64,000 nucleotides of DNA from Lentzea cavernae (GCF_014653695.1 NZ_BNAR01000001.1:744001-808000); one strand, 5' to 3'. Positions 1-8,468 are shown, counted from the first letter of the stretch. Made by a program: numbers and translations. Notes: a model not told the origin generated them from the sequence alone.

Positions 1-108
1 GGACTGCGCCGCGCCTCGCTGGTCGACGTCGGGCTCGCGCTCGCCCTGGGAACGCCGCCGACCGGGCACGTCGCCGCGGTTCCGGTCGGCGGCCTGGTCG
101 TTCACTGA
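1..108 (+). CDS. C-terminal fragment of an unidentified protein
   Basis: An open frame enters from before base 1 and ends at the TGA at 106-108, giving 35 residues that end PVGGLVVH. The frame is free of stops and has the codon bias of a real gene. Its stop overlaps the stop of the convergent fdhD gene within the palindromic string TCACTGA. The fragment is too short and carries no motif I recognise, so no function is given. Its position beside fdhD would allow a role in formate or molybdenum metabolism, but that is only context. Confidence 0.55.
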   Translation, partial: GLRRASLVDVGLALALGTPPTGHVAAVPVGGLVVH

Positions 109-944
109 CGAACGCCGGCCGCGACCCCCAGCCGGTGGCCTCCCGTGTAGACGTTCATCGACGTCCCGCGCAGGAACCCGACGAGCGTCACGCCCATCTC
201 CTCCGCGAGGTCCGCGGCCAGCGACGAGGGCGCGGAGACCGCGGTGAGCACCGGAATCCCGGCCATGACCGCCTTCTGCACCAGCTCGAACGACGCCCGC
301 CCGCTCACCTGCAGCACGGTGCTCCTGAGCGGCAGCCGGCCGTTGCGGGTGGCCCAGCCGACGACCTTGTCGACCGCGTTGTGCCGGCCGACGTCCTCGC
401 GCAGGCACAGCAGGTTCCCCCGGTCGTCGAACAACCCGGCGGCGTGCAGACCGCCGGTGCGGTCGAAGACCCGTTGCGCGGCACGGAGTTTCGTCGGGAA
501 CTCGGTGATCGTCCTCGGGTCGAGCCGGATCGGGTCGTCCGCCACCTGCCAGGTCGCGACGGTGCGCACGGCGTCCAGGCTCGCCTTGCCGCACAGCCCG
601 CACGACGAGGTGGTGTAGAAGTTCCGCTCGATCGACGGGTCCGGCGGCGCGACGCCGTCCGCGAGCCCGACGTCGAGCACGTTGTAGGTGTTGCTGCCAT
701 CGGCCGTGGCGCCCGCGCAGTAGCGGATGGACGTGATGTCCGACGGCGCGCGCACCACTCCCTCGCTGACGAGGAATCCCGCGGCGAGGTCGAAGTCGTC
801 ACCCGGCGTGCGCATGGTCACGGCGAGGGACTTGCCCCGCACGCGGATCTCCAGCGGTTCCTCGGCCGCCAGCGTGTCCGGTCGCACGGTGACCGCGTCG
901 TCCACCAGCCGCACCACGCGCCGCCTGCTCGTCACCCGTCCCAT
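102..944 (-). CDS. fdhD: Formate dehydrogenase accessory sulfurtransferase FdhD
   Basis: FdhD passes sulfur from a cysteine desulfurase to the molybdenum (bis-MGD) cofactor of formate dehydrogenases in the cytoplasm. The protein is 280 residues, usual for the family. It carries the family Cys-x-x-Cys ([10 protein letters not shown], cysteines near residues 115 and 118), and the C-terminal stretch [14 protein letters not shown] is typical of FdhD. A GTG lies at 950, but the AGGGAGG Shine-Dalgarno abuts it. The ATG at 944 sits 6 bases after that site and is preferred. moeA lies nearby, fitting a molybdoenzyme maturation cluster, although no formate dehydrogenase is inside the window. Confidence 0.95.
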   Translation of the reverse strand: MGRVTSRRRVVRLVDDAVTVRPDTLAAEEPLEIRVRGKSLAVTMRTPGDDFDLAAGFLVSEGVVRAPSDITSIRYCAGATADGSNTYNVLDVGLADGVAPPDPSIERNFYTTSSCGLCGKASLDAVRTVATWQVADDPIRLDPRTITEFPTKLRAAQRVFDRTGGLHAAGLFDDRGNLLCLREDVGRHNAVDKVVGWATRNGRLPLRSTVLQVSGRASFELVQKAVMAGIPVLTAVSAPSSLAADLAEEMGVTLVGFLRGTSMNVYTGGHRLGVAAGVRQ

Positions 945-1338
945 GAGCACCCTCCCTGCAGATCGCGACGCACTCGTCGAGCAGGCGCCGCAACACCTCG
1001 TCCCCGGACATCGCCCTGACTGCCTTGGCCACGACCCAGCCGCGCGGCCACCACCTCGGCGCGTCGATCCCGGCCCTTCGCGTGCAATGGGCCATCAGGC
1101 GTTCGGCGGACGCCTTGCGCGTCCCGATCACCTTGGTGGCGAACGGAAGCAACCGCCGCCGTCCCTCCTCTGTGGACTGGTCGTTCACGCAACGGGCCAC
1201 GCACGCCAGCACCGGGTGCACGCACGCGGGCCGGTCCGACCACACCTCGCCCGCGAGCACGGACGTCAGCTCCATCAGGCAACAGCCGTCCGCCGGCGTC
1301 CGGTGCCAGCCCCTCGAGAGCCGCGGCACGCGGCTCAC
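799..1338 (-). CDS. Conserved hypothetical protein, coupled to the MFS gene, C-terminus uncertain
   Basis: I recognise no function. The convincing part runs from the GTG at 1338 to about base 950, roughly 130 residues, containing [18 protein letters not shown] and [13 protein letters not shown]. It begins in a GTGA overlap with the MFS stop, so it is probably translationally coupled. In this frame the next stop is at 799, which would put a 146-base out-of-frame overlap inside fdhD. The last 45 or so residues are Gly/Arg/Ala-rich, like a frame shadow. Either the overlap is real, or a small indel near 950 has removed the native stop. Confidence 0.5.
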   Translation of the reverse strand: MSRVPRLSRGWHRTPADGCCLMELTSVLAGEVWSDRPACVHPVLACVARCVNDQSTEEGRRRLLPFATKVIGTRKASAERLMAHCTRRAGIDAPRWWPRGWVVAKAVRAMSGDEVLRRLLDECVAICREGAHGTGDEQAARGAAGGRRGHRATGHAGGRGTAGDPRAGQVPRRDHAHAG

Positions 1339-2576
1339 AGACGCGGCCTTCCCGGCTGGGACAGGTGTGCCGTGAGCACCGCGCCCGCCAGGCCGAGCAC
1401 GCCCGCCGCGATGAACGCGAACGCCGGTCCTTGCGAAGCGAGGACGACCGCGGCGATCAGCGCGCCTGCGGCCTTGGCGGTGTACAGGACGCCGAAGTTC
1501 CGCGCGCCGTGCGTCTCGCCGAAGTACTCCCGGGTGACGCCGACCAGCAACGAGTAGCAGCAGCCGGTGCCGAGACCGGCGAGGGTGGCTCCGATGAGCA
1601 GGCCGGGAACGTTCTGGGAGTACAGCAGCACGAACTGCGCCAGCCCGCCGGTCGCCAGCGTCCAGACCAGGGCCCTGCGGCGGCCGACCCTGTCGGAGAT
1701 CCACCCGACCAGCACGCGCCCGGTGCCCGTCGCCGCGGCCAGCGTGGCGAGTGCGACGACCCCGAGCACCCGGTCTCCCACGAACAACGGCAGGTACGCC
1801 AGGTCGTAGAGGGACACGGCCGCCGCGAACGCGACACCGCCGTACAGCCACCAGAACGTGCCGCACCGCATGGCTTCGTGCGTCCGGAACTCCTTGAGCG
1901 CCGACCTGTTCGGCACCCGAGCCCGGTCGAGCGCCCACTCGCGCGGCGGGACGTGCGGCGGCCACCAGTGTTCGGGCGGGTCCTTCATCAACGACCCCGC
2001 CACCGCCACGATCGCCGCGATCGCGATCCCGGCCTGCACGAGGAACCCGCCACCGAAGAAGAACCCGGCCGCCAGCACGAACGGCACCGACCCGTACGCG
2101 AACGCCCCGCTGACGAACGCGACCTTCCCCGTCACCCGCTCCGGGTACCAGCGGACGACCACGCCGAGGCACGTCGCGTAGACCAGGCCCGCGCCGATGC
2201 CGCCGAGCACGGCGTACCCGACGAGCTGGTCCTGCCCCAGCGTCACGAGTCCCGCGCCGCACAGGACAGCGCCGATCCACAGGGCGCCGGTGGACGTGAG
2301 TCTCCCCTGCTCGCGCAGCCACGCGGCCGGGAACGCCGTCCCCGCCTGGCACACGGTCCACAGAGCCAGTGCCCAGAACAGCTCCGGCACGCTCCACCGG
2401 TCCTGCAACTGCGGGATCAGCGCCCCGAACCCGTACTGCCCGATGCCGGCCGCGAGCATCGCGGCCCACGCGGCCCACAGCACCGTGCGGCGCGAGCGCC
2501 CCGACGCCTCGACGTCGGTCTCCCCCACCCGGTAGAGCCTGCCGACGTGATCACGGACGTAAGTCGCGACTGGCAT
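1335..2576 (-). CDS. MFS transporter, oxalate/formate antiporter (OFA)-like
   Basis: A 413-residue inner-membrane protein with about 12 hydrophobic segments, beginning MPVATYVRDHVGRLYRVG. It has the major-facilitator loop motif (GWISDRVGRRRAL) between helices in the second half and an N-terminal helix AAMLAAGIGQYGFGALIP resembling the OFA group that contains OxlT. The ATG at 2576 has a GAAGGG ribosome site. A longer upstream frame exists but is Pro/Arg-rich and non-coding in character. The substrate is unknown. A carboxylate such as formate or oxalate would fit the fdhD/moeA setting, by inference only. Confidence 0.8.
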   Translation of the reverse strand: MPVATYVRDHVGRLYRVGETDVEASGRSRRTVLWAAWAAMLAAGIGQYGFGALIPQLQDRWSVPELFWALALWTVCQAGTAFPAAWLREQGRLTSTGALWIGAVLCGAGLVTLGQDQLVGYAVLGGIGAGLVYATCLGVVVRWYPERVTGKVAFVSGAFAYGSVPFVLAAGFFFGGGFLVQAGIAIAAIVAVAGSLMKDPPEHWWPPHVPPREWALDRARVPNRSALKEFRTHEAMRCGTFWWLYGGVAFAAAVSLYDLAYLPLFVGDRVLGVVALATLAAATGTGRVLVGWISDRVGRRRALVWTLATGGLAQFVLLYSQNVPGLLIGATLAGLGTGCCYSLLVGVTREYFGETHGARNFGVLYTAKAAGALIAAVVLASQGPAFAFIAAGVLGLAGAVLTAHLSQPGRPRL

Positions 2577-2638
2577 GCCCTTCACCCCGTCCTGAGGATT
2601 GCATACAGTATTCGGTAGGCTATACCACGGGAGCCCTG
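2577..2638. promoter_or_regulatory. Divergent promoter region between the MFS gene and moeA
   Basis: This short spacer drives genes in both directions. It is AT-richer than its surroundings and contains GCATACAGTATTCGG followed by TAGGCTATACC, with two TATAC/GTAT-type elements in opposite orientation that could be -10 boxes or an operator. A GGGAG ribosome site precedes the moeA ATG at 2639. No regulator gene adjoins it, so any operator role is unassigned. Confidence 0.4.
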
Positions 2639-3865
2639 ATGAACATGCCCTGGAAGCTGGCCCGCCAGACAGCGCGGGAGGCCGCCAAGCCGCTGGACGC
2701 GGTCGAACTGCCCCTGCCCGACGCCCTGGGCCTCGCACTCGCCGGCGGCGTGCGGGCCCTCGCGAGCCAACCGACCTGCGACACCTCGGCGATGGACGGG
2801 TACGCGGTGGCCGGCCCCGGACCGTGGACGGTGGTGGGGCGGGTCGCGGCCGGAGATCCGGTGCCCGCGGCGGTTCTGAGGTCCGGGGAGGCCTTCGCGG
2901 TGGCGACGGGGGCGCCGGTGCCGGCCGGGTCCGGGTCGGTGATCCCGGTGGAGCTCTGCGCCGTCGACGGCGTGACGCTGTGGAACGCCCGATCGGACGC
3001 GGACACCCACCCAGGTCACCACACCCGTCGGCCGGGCGCGGACACCCGCCCTGGTCACCACGCCCGCCGGCCGTCCAGCGCCCACCAGCCGCCGACCGGC
3101 AAGCACATCCGCCGCGCGGGCGAGGACTGGTCGGCGGGCGAGGAGCTCGTGCCCGCCGGTTCGCCCGTCTCCCCCGCCGTCCTCGGCCTCGCCGCCGCGG
3201 CCGGCCACGACACCCTCCTGGTCCACCGCCGCCCGCGGGTGTCCGTGATCGTCACCGGTGACGAACTGCTCCACGCCGGTCCGCCCCGCCCCGGCAGGGT
3301 CCGCGACGCCATCGGCCCGATGCTCCCCGGCCTGCTGACCGGCGCCGACCTCCTCGGCACCGCCCACCTGCGCGACGACCCGTCCGCCCTGGCCGACGCC
3401 CTGTCCGTCGACGCGGCCGACGTCCTCGTCACGTGCGGCGCGACGTCGGTGGGCCGGGCCGACCACCTGCGCCGCGTGCTGTCCGATCTCGACGCCGAGG
3501 TCCTCGTCAGCGGTGTCGCCTGTCGCCCCGGTCACCCGATGCTGCTCGCCGTCCTGCCCGACGGCCGGTGCGTGGCAGGGCTGCCGGGCAACCCGTTCGC
3601 CGCGCACGCCGCCGTGCTGACGCTCCTGCAGCCGCTGCTCGGCACCCTCGGCGGCCACACCGCCCGTCCGCCGGTCACCGCCTGGCTCCCGGACGTCGGC
3701 GCCCACCGCACGGACACCCGTCTGGTGCCGGTCACCAGGTCCGGCGGCCTGGCCGTGCCGGTCGGGCACGACCGTCCGGGGTCGCTGTGGGGTGCGGCGC
3801 TCGCCGACGCCCTCGCGGTCGTCCCGCCCGGTCACCGCGCCGGCGAGGTGGAGGTGCTGACGTGA
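2639..3865 (+). CDS. moeA: Molybdopterin molybdenumtransferase MoeA
   Basis: MoeA inserts molybdate into adenylylated molybdopterin, the last common step of molybdenum cofactor synthesis. The protein is 408 residues, close to the usual 400-410. Family landmarks are TSAMDGYAV near residue 46, VIVTGDELL in the MogA-like domain, GATSVGRADHL (canonical GGVSVGDYD) and LPGNPFAAHAAV (canonical LPGNPVSA). The ATG at 2639 follows a GGGAG site by 6 bases; another ATG lies two codons on. An insertion of two 13-residue Pro/His/Arg repeats (DTHPGHHTRRPGA and DTRPGHHARRPSS) sits near residues 122-147, just before the EDWSAGEEL segment, where the fold normally has a loop. Confidence 0.95.
   Translation: MNMPWKLARQTAREAAKPLDAVELPLPDALGLALAGGVRALASQPTCDTSAMDGYAVAGPGPWTVVGRVAAGDPVPAAVLRSGEAFAVATGAPVPAGSGSVIPVELCAVDGVTLWNARSDADTHPGHHTRRPGADTRPGHHARRPSSAHQPPTGKHIRRAGEDWSAGEELVPAGSPVSPAVLGLAAAAGHDTLLVHRRPRVSVIVTGDELLHAGPPRPGRVRDAIGPMLPGLLTGADLLGTAHLRDDPSALADALSVDAADVLVTCGATSVGRADHLRRVLSDLDAEVLVSGVACRPGHPMLLAVLPDGRCVAGLPGNPFAAHAAVLTLLQPLLGTLGGHTARPPVTAWLPDVGAHRTDTRLVPVTRSGGLAVPVGHDRPGSLWGAALADALAVVPPGHRAGEVEVLT
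3002..3079 (+). repeat. Two-copy 39-bp in-frame tandem repeat inside moeA
   Basis: Two adjacent 39-base units (3002-3040 and 3041-3079) encode 13-residue repeats that keep the reading frame. They are close to identical over the first 32 or so bases. They form a His/Arg/Pro-rich loop not expected in MoeA, and are probably a recent replication-slippage duplication. Confidence 0.85.
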
Positions 3866-3872
3866 GCGGGGG

Positions 3873-5042
3873 TCAGGCGGGCCGGCAGCCGGTGTAGCCC
3901 TCCGCCAGGAACCTCGATCCCGCCTCCGACCCGACGACCGACCGCAGCTCGCCGAGCTGCCTGCGGACGTCGAACTCCGTCGCGGCCGGGAGGGCGTGCA
4001 GCATCGTGGTCATCCAGTACGAGAAGTGCTGCGCCCTCCACACCCGGTCCAGCGCGCGCGGCCCGTACTCGTCCAGCACCTCGTGGTCGTTCTTGGCCAG
4101 CGCGCGCTCGATGACCTCGGCGAGCACCCGGACGTCCTGCAGCGCCAGGTTCAGGCCCTTCGCACCGGTCGGCGGCACCGTGTGCGCGGCGTCGCCGGCG
4201 AGCAGGAGGTTGGCGTGGCGCATGGGTTCCGCGACGAACGACCGGAAGCGCAGCACGGTCTTCTCCGTGATCGGCCCCTCGTTCAGGGTGAAGCCGTCGG
4301 GGCCTGCGACTCGCGCCTGCAGCTCTTCCCAGATCCGGTCGTCGGACCACTGGGCGGCGTCGGTCTCCGGCGAGCACTGGAAGTACATGCGCTGGTGCGT
4401 CTCGGTGCGCTGGCTGATCAACGCGAACCCGCGCGGCGAGTGCGCGTAGACCAGTTCGGGGGCGCTGCGCGGGGCCTCGGTGATGATGCCGAACCAGGCG
4501 AACGGGTACTCGCGGTAGCTGTGCGTGCGCAGGGCTTCCGGGATCTCGGCGCGGCAGATCGAGCGCGAGCCGTCCGCGCCGACGACCAGGTCGCAGCGCA
4601 GTTCCTGCTTCACGCCCTCGCCGTCGACGAACCGGATCACGGGCCCGGTGATGTCGACGGACGTGTCGCTGACGCCGAACCGCACGTCGCCGCCATCGCG
4701 TTCACGGGCGTTCGCGAGGTCCACGAACACGTCGGTCTGCGGGTAGAGCCAGACCGACTCCCCCACCAGCGCCCGGAAGTCGACGCGATGGCTCTCGCCG
4801 CCGAACCGCAGGTCGATGCCCTCGTGCGGATGCCCGTCGCGCAGCACGCGGTCGGAGACCCCGGTGTCGACCAGCAGGCGCGCGCTGTCGGCTTCCAGGA
4901 TGCCGGCGCGGACCGTGTTCTCGATCTCCAGCCGCGTTCGGTTGTCGATGACCACGCTGTCGATCCCGTTGAGGGACAACAGGTGCGAGAGCATCAGCCC
5001 GGCCGGTCCGGCGCCGACGATGCCGACCTGGGTGCGCGTCAT
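3873..5042 (-). CDS. pobA: 4-hydroxybenzoate 3-monooxygenase
   Basis: PobA is a cytoplasmic FAD enzyme that hydroxylates 4-hydroxybenzoate with NAD(P)H and O2 to give protocatechuate. The 389-residue protein has the GxGxxG dinucleotide fold at residues 10-15 (GAGPAG), a DGS motif after VVGADGS, and the second FAD motif LLAGDAAHTVPPTGAKGLN. Length and order match the family. It overlaps pcaC by the 4-base ATGA and is the last gene of the operon. The gene therefore supplies the substrate for the upstream-encoded ring-cleaving dioxygenase. Confidence 0.95.
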   Translation of the reverse strand: MTRTQVGIVGAGPAGLMLSHLLSLNGIDSVVIDNRTRLEIENTVRAGILEADSARLLVDTGVSDRVLRDGHPHEGIDLRFGGESHRVDFRALVGESVWLYPQTDVFVDLANARERDGGDVRFGVSDTSVDITGPVIRFVDGEGVKQELRCDLVVGADGSRSICRAEIPEALRTHSYREYPFAWFGIITEAPRSAPELVYAHSPRGFALISQRTETHQRMYFQCSPETDAAQWSDDRIWEELQARVAGPDGFTLNEGPITEKTVLRFRSFVAEPMRHANLLLAGDAAHTVPPTGAKGLNLALQDVRVLAEVIERALAKNDHEVLDEYGPRALDRVWRAQHFSYWMTTMLHALPAATEFDVRRQLGELRSVVGSEAGSRFLAEGYTGCRPA

Positions 5043-5398
5043 GACTGCTCCTTCAGAACCTGCCGTGCAACGGAGAAGGCGTGGTTGGCCGCCGGGACCC
5101 CGCAGTAGATGGCGCTCTGCAGGATCACCTCGCCGATCTCGTCCTGGCTCAGGCCGTTGCGCACGGCCGCCGCGACGTGCAGCTTCAGCTCGTCCCAGTG
5201 CCCGAGCGCGATCAACGCCGTGAGCGTGATCGCGCTGCGCGTCCGCCGGTCGAGCCCGGGCCGCGTCCAGACCTCACCCCACGCGTACTTGGTGATGAGC
5301 TCCTGGAAGTCGCGCGTGAACTCGTCCGGCGCCGCCCTGTCCACATGGGCGTCGCCGAGCACCTCACGCCGAACCTTCATGCCGTCGTCGTAGGACAC
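5039..5398 (-). CDS. pcaC: 4-carboxymuconolactone decarboxylase
   Basis: PcaC decarboxylates gamma-carboxymuconolactone to 3-oxoadipate enol-lactone. The 119-residue protein has the CMD-family core RRTRSAITLTALIALGHWDELKLH and ends in SAIYCGVPAANHAF, both typical. Two adjacent GTG codons (5401, 5398) are possible. The GAGGAGA ribosome site favours 5398 with a 5-base spacer. It is a stand-alone gene rather than the PcaD-PcaC fusion (pcaL) found in many actinobacteria, and no enol-lactonase is present in the operon. Confidence 0.93.
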   Translation of the reverse strand: MSYDDGMKVRREVLGDAHVDRAAPDEFTRDFQELITKYAWGEVWTRPGLDRRTRSAITLTALIALGHWDELKLHVAAAVRNGLSQDEIGEVILQSAIYCGVPAANHAFSVARQVLKEQS

Positions 5399-5420
5399 CA
5401 CATCTCCTCAAGCACCTCGA

Positions 5421-6533
5421 TCAACGTCCGCGCCACCTCTTCAGCGCCCCGTCCACGAACACCTCGGCCGCCCCGAGGTACGAGCCGGGATCGTCGCCAC
5501 CGCCGCGCTCCGCCAGCAGGTCTGCGGCGGCCTCGCGGGCCCGGCGCGCCATCACGTCCGCGTGCACCTCGAGCCCCTCCACCAGCTCCGCGGCCTGCGA
5601 AGCGGCCACCACGGCCACCTCCAGCAGCGCCCGCAGAGCCGGCCACTCCGCGTGCCAGGCCCCGTCCGGCCGCTCGTCCACCGCCCGCGCCGCGCACAGG
5701 TGCAGCTGCGCCCCCAGACCGGGAGCCTGCAGCGCCGCGCTGTTCACCAGCACCGACAGCACCGGGTTCCGCTTGTGCGGCATGGTCGAGGACCCACCCC
5801 GCCCCGCCACGAACCCCTCGCTGATCTCACCGATCTCCGGCCGCCCCAGCGTCAGCAGGTCCGCGGCCATCACCCCGAGCGCGTCACAGGTGCGCACGAG
5901 CGAATCGCCAACGCGCGTGATCGGCGCACGGTAGGTGTGCCAGGGCATCCCCGGCCACACCAGCCCCAAGTGCTCCGCGAAAGCCGTCGCCGAGGCGACC
6001 GGGTCCGACACACGCGAGAGGGTTCCGGCCGCACCGCCGCACTGCACCGGCAGGTCTCGGGCCACGACCTCCAGCTCGTCCACCGCGTCCAGCACGCCTG
6101 TCAGCCACCGCGCGGCCTTGAGCCCGAACGTGATCGGCACGGCGTGCTGCGTCAGCGTCCGCCCCGCCATGACGCTGGACCGGTGCTCGTCCGCGAGCCC
6201 GGCCAGCGCCGCGGCCACACGTCCGAGGTCCGCCGAGACCCGTTCCACCGCGTCGCGTGCCAGCAGCACGAAGGCGGTGTCGAGCACGTCCTGACTGGTG
6301 AGTCCGGTGTGGACGGAGACGGACACCCTGGAGCGCAACGCGGAGACCAGCGGCAGCACCGGGTTGCCCGCCGCCTCCACCTCGACCGGGTCCAGCGACG
6401 GGACCCAGTCGCCCAGCTCGAGGGACGACCCGAGCACGCGAGCCCAGGCGACCTCCACCCGGAGCATCGCCCGCACCAGCGCGGCGTCGTCGAGGAGGCC
6501 GGTGGCGCGATGAGAACCAGGGCGCACGATCAC
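5421..6533 (-). CDS. pcaB: 3-carboxy-cis,cis-muconate cycloisomerase (short form)
   Basis: PcaB lactonises 3-carboxy-cis,cis-muconate. It belongs to the fumarase/aspartase superfamily, shown by the signature GSSTMPHKRNPV and by TLTQHAVPITFGLKAARW. The GTG at 6533 overlaps the pcaG TGA (GTGA), so it is translationally coupled; a longer upstream frame is shadow sequence. The product is 370 residues, against about 450 for most actinobacterial PcaB. The missing part is in the C-terminal domain: the text goes from HADVMARRAREAAADLLAERGG straight to the end, without the helical segment that usually follows. It may be a naturally compact form or an internal deletion. Confidence 0.88.
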   Translation of the reverse strand: MIVRPGSHRATGLLDDAALVRAMLRVEVAWARVLGSSLELGDWVPSLDPVEVEAAGNPVLPLVSALRSRVSVSVHTGLTSQDVLDTAFVLLARDAVERVSADLGRVAAALAGLADEHRSSVMAGRTLTQHAVPITFGLKAARWLTGVLDAVDELEVVARDLPVQCGGAAGTLSRVSDPVASATAFAEHLGLVWPGMPWHTYRAPITRVGDSLVRTCDALGVMAADLLTLGRPEIGEISEGFVAGRGGSSTMPHKRNPVLSVLVNSAALQAPGLGAQLHLCAARAVDERPDGAWHAEWPALRALLEVAVVAASQAAELVEGLEVHADVMARRAREAAADLLAERGGGDDPGSYLGAAEVFVDGALKRWRGR

Positions 6534-7024
6534 GTCCGCGGGAACGTGAAGAACGGCGTCTCGGACGGCCCCTGCAGGTGGATGTCGAACCGCAGCCGGC
6601 CGTCGTCCTCGCGCGTGGCGACCAGCCCGTCCACGGCGTCGGCGGTGCCGGGCAGGTAGATGCGCGTGAACAGCCGGTCGAGCAACCCGCGCGCGAACAC
6701 CGTCACGGCGAAGAACGGCAGCCCGGGTTCGATGGTGCTGAACCAGTAGTGCCCGGCGCCGTCGGTGCACGAGCGGCCCCAGCCGGTGAACCCGGCGCCC
6801 CGCCGCCGCAGCGATCCGCCCTCGCGCGGCACGACACCGGAGGCGTCGGCCTGGCGGATCTCGATCATCGCGTCCGGCACCGGGACGCCCGCGCCGTCGT
6901 GGACGTAACCGTGCAGCACAACGGATCCGGCCGAGCCGAACGGCACGAGTTCGGAGTCGCCGGGGAACGCCAGGGCGTGGTGGAAGAACGGGCCGACGGT
7001 CTGGCCGGGCGTCGCTTCAGTCAT
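6530..7024 (-). CDS. pcaG: Protocatechuate 3,4-dioxygenase, alpha subunit
   Basis: This is the non-metal-binding subunit of the intradiol dioxygenase that opens protocatechuate between its hydroxyl groups. The 164-residue protein starts TPGQTVGPFFHHAL, the typical PcaG opening. It keeps the beta-sandwich elements HGYVHDGAGVPVPDAMIEI and ITRIYLPG-like RLFTRIYLPG but lacks the iron-ligand Tyr/His set of PcaH, as expected. It overlaps pcaH by 8 bases, and the two subunits assemble together. Confidence 0.94.
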   Translation of the reverse strand: MTEATPGQTVGPFFHHALAFPGDSELVPFGSAGSVVLHGYVHDGAGVPVPDAMIEIRQADASGVVPREGGSLRRRGAGFTGWGRSCTDGAGHYWFSTIEPGLPFFAVTVFARGLLDRLFTRIYLPGTADAVDGLVATREDDGRLRFDIHLQGPSETPFFTFPRT

Positions 7025-7754
7025 CGGACGGCTCCAGGTAGGTCGCGTGGCTGCCGGTCAGCACGATGTCCCAGCGGTAGCCGAGCAGCCACTCGTGCTC
7101 GGACTGGGAGTGGTCGTAAGCGGCGATGAGGCGCGCCAACGCCGCGGGGTCGCTGATCGACTGCGCGATGGGGTCCAGCGCCAGCAGCTGGTCGCCGGGG
7201 AAGTACATCTGCGTGATCAGCCGCTGGGTGAAGTCCGTGCCGAACAACGAGAAGTGGATGTGCGCGGGCCGCCAGGCGTTGTGGTGGTTGCGCCACGGGT
7301 AGGGGCCCGGCTTGATCGACGTGAACGAGTACCGGCCGTCGTCGTCGGTCAGGCAGCGGCCGACGCCGGTGAAGTGCGGGTCGAGCGGCGCCGGGTGCTG
7401 GTCGCCCTGGTGCGAGTACCGGCCCGCGGCGTTGGCCTGCCAGATCTCGACGAGCTGCCGGCGCACCGGGCGGCCGTCGCCGTCGAGCACGCGACCGTGC
7501 ACGCGGATGCGTTCGCCGATCGGATCACCACCGCGCTGCAGGGTCAGGTCCGCTTCCACGGCGGCGACGTCGGAGTGGCCGAACACGGGCGCGACCAGCT
7601 CGGCGCCCTCCGGGTCGACGTGCAGCGGTTCCTTCGTCGGGTGGCGCAACGTCGTGCTGCGGTAGGGCGGGAAGTCCAGCAGCGGCGCACCCTTCGGTGA
7701 GTCGGCCTGGATCTTCGCGATCTCGTCGCTGATCTCGTGCTGGCTGGTCGTCAC
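7017..7754 (-). CDS. pcaH: Protocatechuate 3,4-dioxygenase, beta subunit
   Basis: This is the Fe(III)-binding subunit of the ring-cleaving dioxygenase. It is 245 residues. The four iron ligands are visible with the correct spacing: Tyr113, Tyr152, His165 and His167 (39, 13 and 2 residues apart, as in the Pseudomonas enzyme), in GRYSHQ and PYPWRN...PAHIHF. The chosen start is the GTG at 7754. No Shine-Dalgarno precedes it, and a promoter -10 lies 8 bases upstream, so the transcript is probably leaderless. It is the first gene of pcaH-pcaG-pcaB-pcaC-pobA. Confidence 0.95.
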   Translation of the reverse strand: MTTSQHEISDEIAKIQADSPKGAPLLDFPPYRSTTLRHPTKEPLHVDPEGAELVAPVFGHSDVAAVEADLTLQRGGDPIGERIRVHGRVLDGDGRPVRRQLVEIWQANAAGRYSHQGDQHPAPLDPHFTGVGRCLTDDDGRYSFTSIKPGPYPWRNHHNAWRPAHIHFSLFGTDFTQRLITQMYFPGDQLLALDPIAQSISDPAALARLIAAYDHSQSEHEWLLGYRWDIVLTGSHATYLEPSDD

Positions 7755-7762
7755 GTGACCAG

Positions 7763-7791
7763 ACGCTAGGCAACCGCCCTCACGGAGTCGA
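7763..7791 (-). promoter_or_regulatory. Candidate promoter of the pca operon
   Basis: On the minus strand a TCGACT -35 (7786-7791) and a TAGCGT -10 (7763-7768) are 17 bases apart. The -10 ends 8 bases before the pcaH GTG, which would make a leaderless mRNA. The adjacent TTCC-ACTGACC-GGAA inverted repeat (7799-7813) could be an operator for the divergent TetR protein or another regulator. Confidence 0.45.
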
Positions 7792-7826
7792 CAGCTTCTT
7801 TCCACTGACCGGAAGCCCGCCGCAAC

Positions 7827-7861
7827 TTGACGCCTTCTAGACGACCGCTCATATTGGAAGG
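7827..7861 (+). promoter_or_regulatory. Leaderless promoter with operator, upstream of the tetR gene
   Basis: TTGACG (7827-7832) and CATATT (7850-7855) are 17 bases apart. The predicted start site, 7 bases past the -10, falls on the ATG at 7862. Inside the spacer lies AGACGACCGCTCATATTG, which recurs with one change before the hydrolase gene at 8481. The repeated element is the likely operator of the TetR protein, so the gene is probably autorepressed. Confidence 0.75.
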
Positions 7862-8434
7862 ATGCCCAGGGCAAGTGTGCGAGAGCAGATCGTCGACGCC
7901 GCGTTCGAGCAGTTCCACCGGCACGGCTACAACGCGTGCGGCGTCAAGCTGATCACCGACAGCGCCGGCGTGCCCAAGGGTTCGTTCTACAACCACTTCG
8001 AGAGCAAGGAAGCGCTCGCTCTCGTCGTGATGGACCGCTACGGCGAGACGCGGCACCTGGACGAGCTCCGCACCCCGGACACTCCCCCGCTCACCCGGCT
8101 GCGCAACCACTTCGACGCGCTCGCGCGGGACATCGTCGAGTTCGGCTACGAACGCGGCTGCGTCTACGGCAACTTCAGCACCGAGGCCGCCGACCACATC
8201 CCCGCGATCCGCGACGGGGTCAGGGCCGCCTTCGACCTCTGGGCGGCGGCGATCACCGCCACCCTCCGCGAGGCACAGGAGGACGGGACGCTGACGAACG
8301 CCCAAAGCCCCGAGACCCTGGCCAGGTTCCTGCTCAACGCCTGGGAGGGCGCCATCGTCGGCGAGCGGGCAGCCAAGGACGGGTCGTCGTTCGCGGCGTT
8401 CTTCACGATCGCCTTCGAGGTCGTCCTGCACTGA
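7862..8434 (+). CDS. TetR family transcriptional regulator
   Basis: A 190-residue repressor with the TetR helix-turn-helix at residues 9-55 (IVDAAFEQFHRHGYNACGVK, then GVPKGSFYNHFESKEAL). The C-terminal half (RGCVYGNFSTEAADH) resembles the AcuR/NemR-type ligand domains. The ATG has no Shine-Dalgarno and coincides with the predicted transcription start. It lies divergent to the pca operon, but the matching operators sit before itself and before the downstream hydrolase gene. The likely direct target is therefore the hydrolase, and control of pca is possible but not shown. Confidence 0.9.
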   Translation: MPRASVREQIVDAAFEQFHRHGYNACGVKLITDSAGVPKGSFYNHFESKEALALVVMDRYGETRHLDELRTPDTPPLTRLRNHFDALARDIVEFGYERGCVYGNFSTEAADHIPAIRDGVRAAFDLWAAAITATLREAQEDGTLTNAQSPETLARFLLNAWEGAIVGERAAKDGSSFAAFFTIAFEVVLH

Positions 8435-8468
8435 GACGCAGCTCAACCCCCACCACCCCGGATCGTCC

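Noticed and set aside
135..1019. Several long open frames opposite or beside the fdhD, pca, kup and LuxR genes
   Set aside because: They are Arg/Pro/Gly/Ala-rich frames made by high GC content. They have no ribosome sites or family motifs and lie opposite clear genes.
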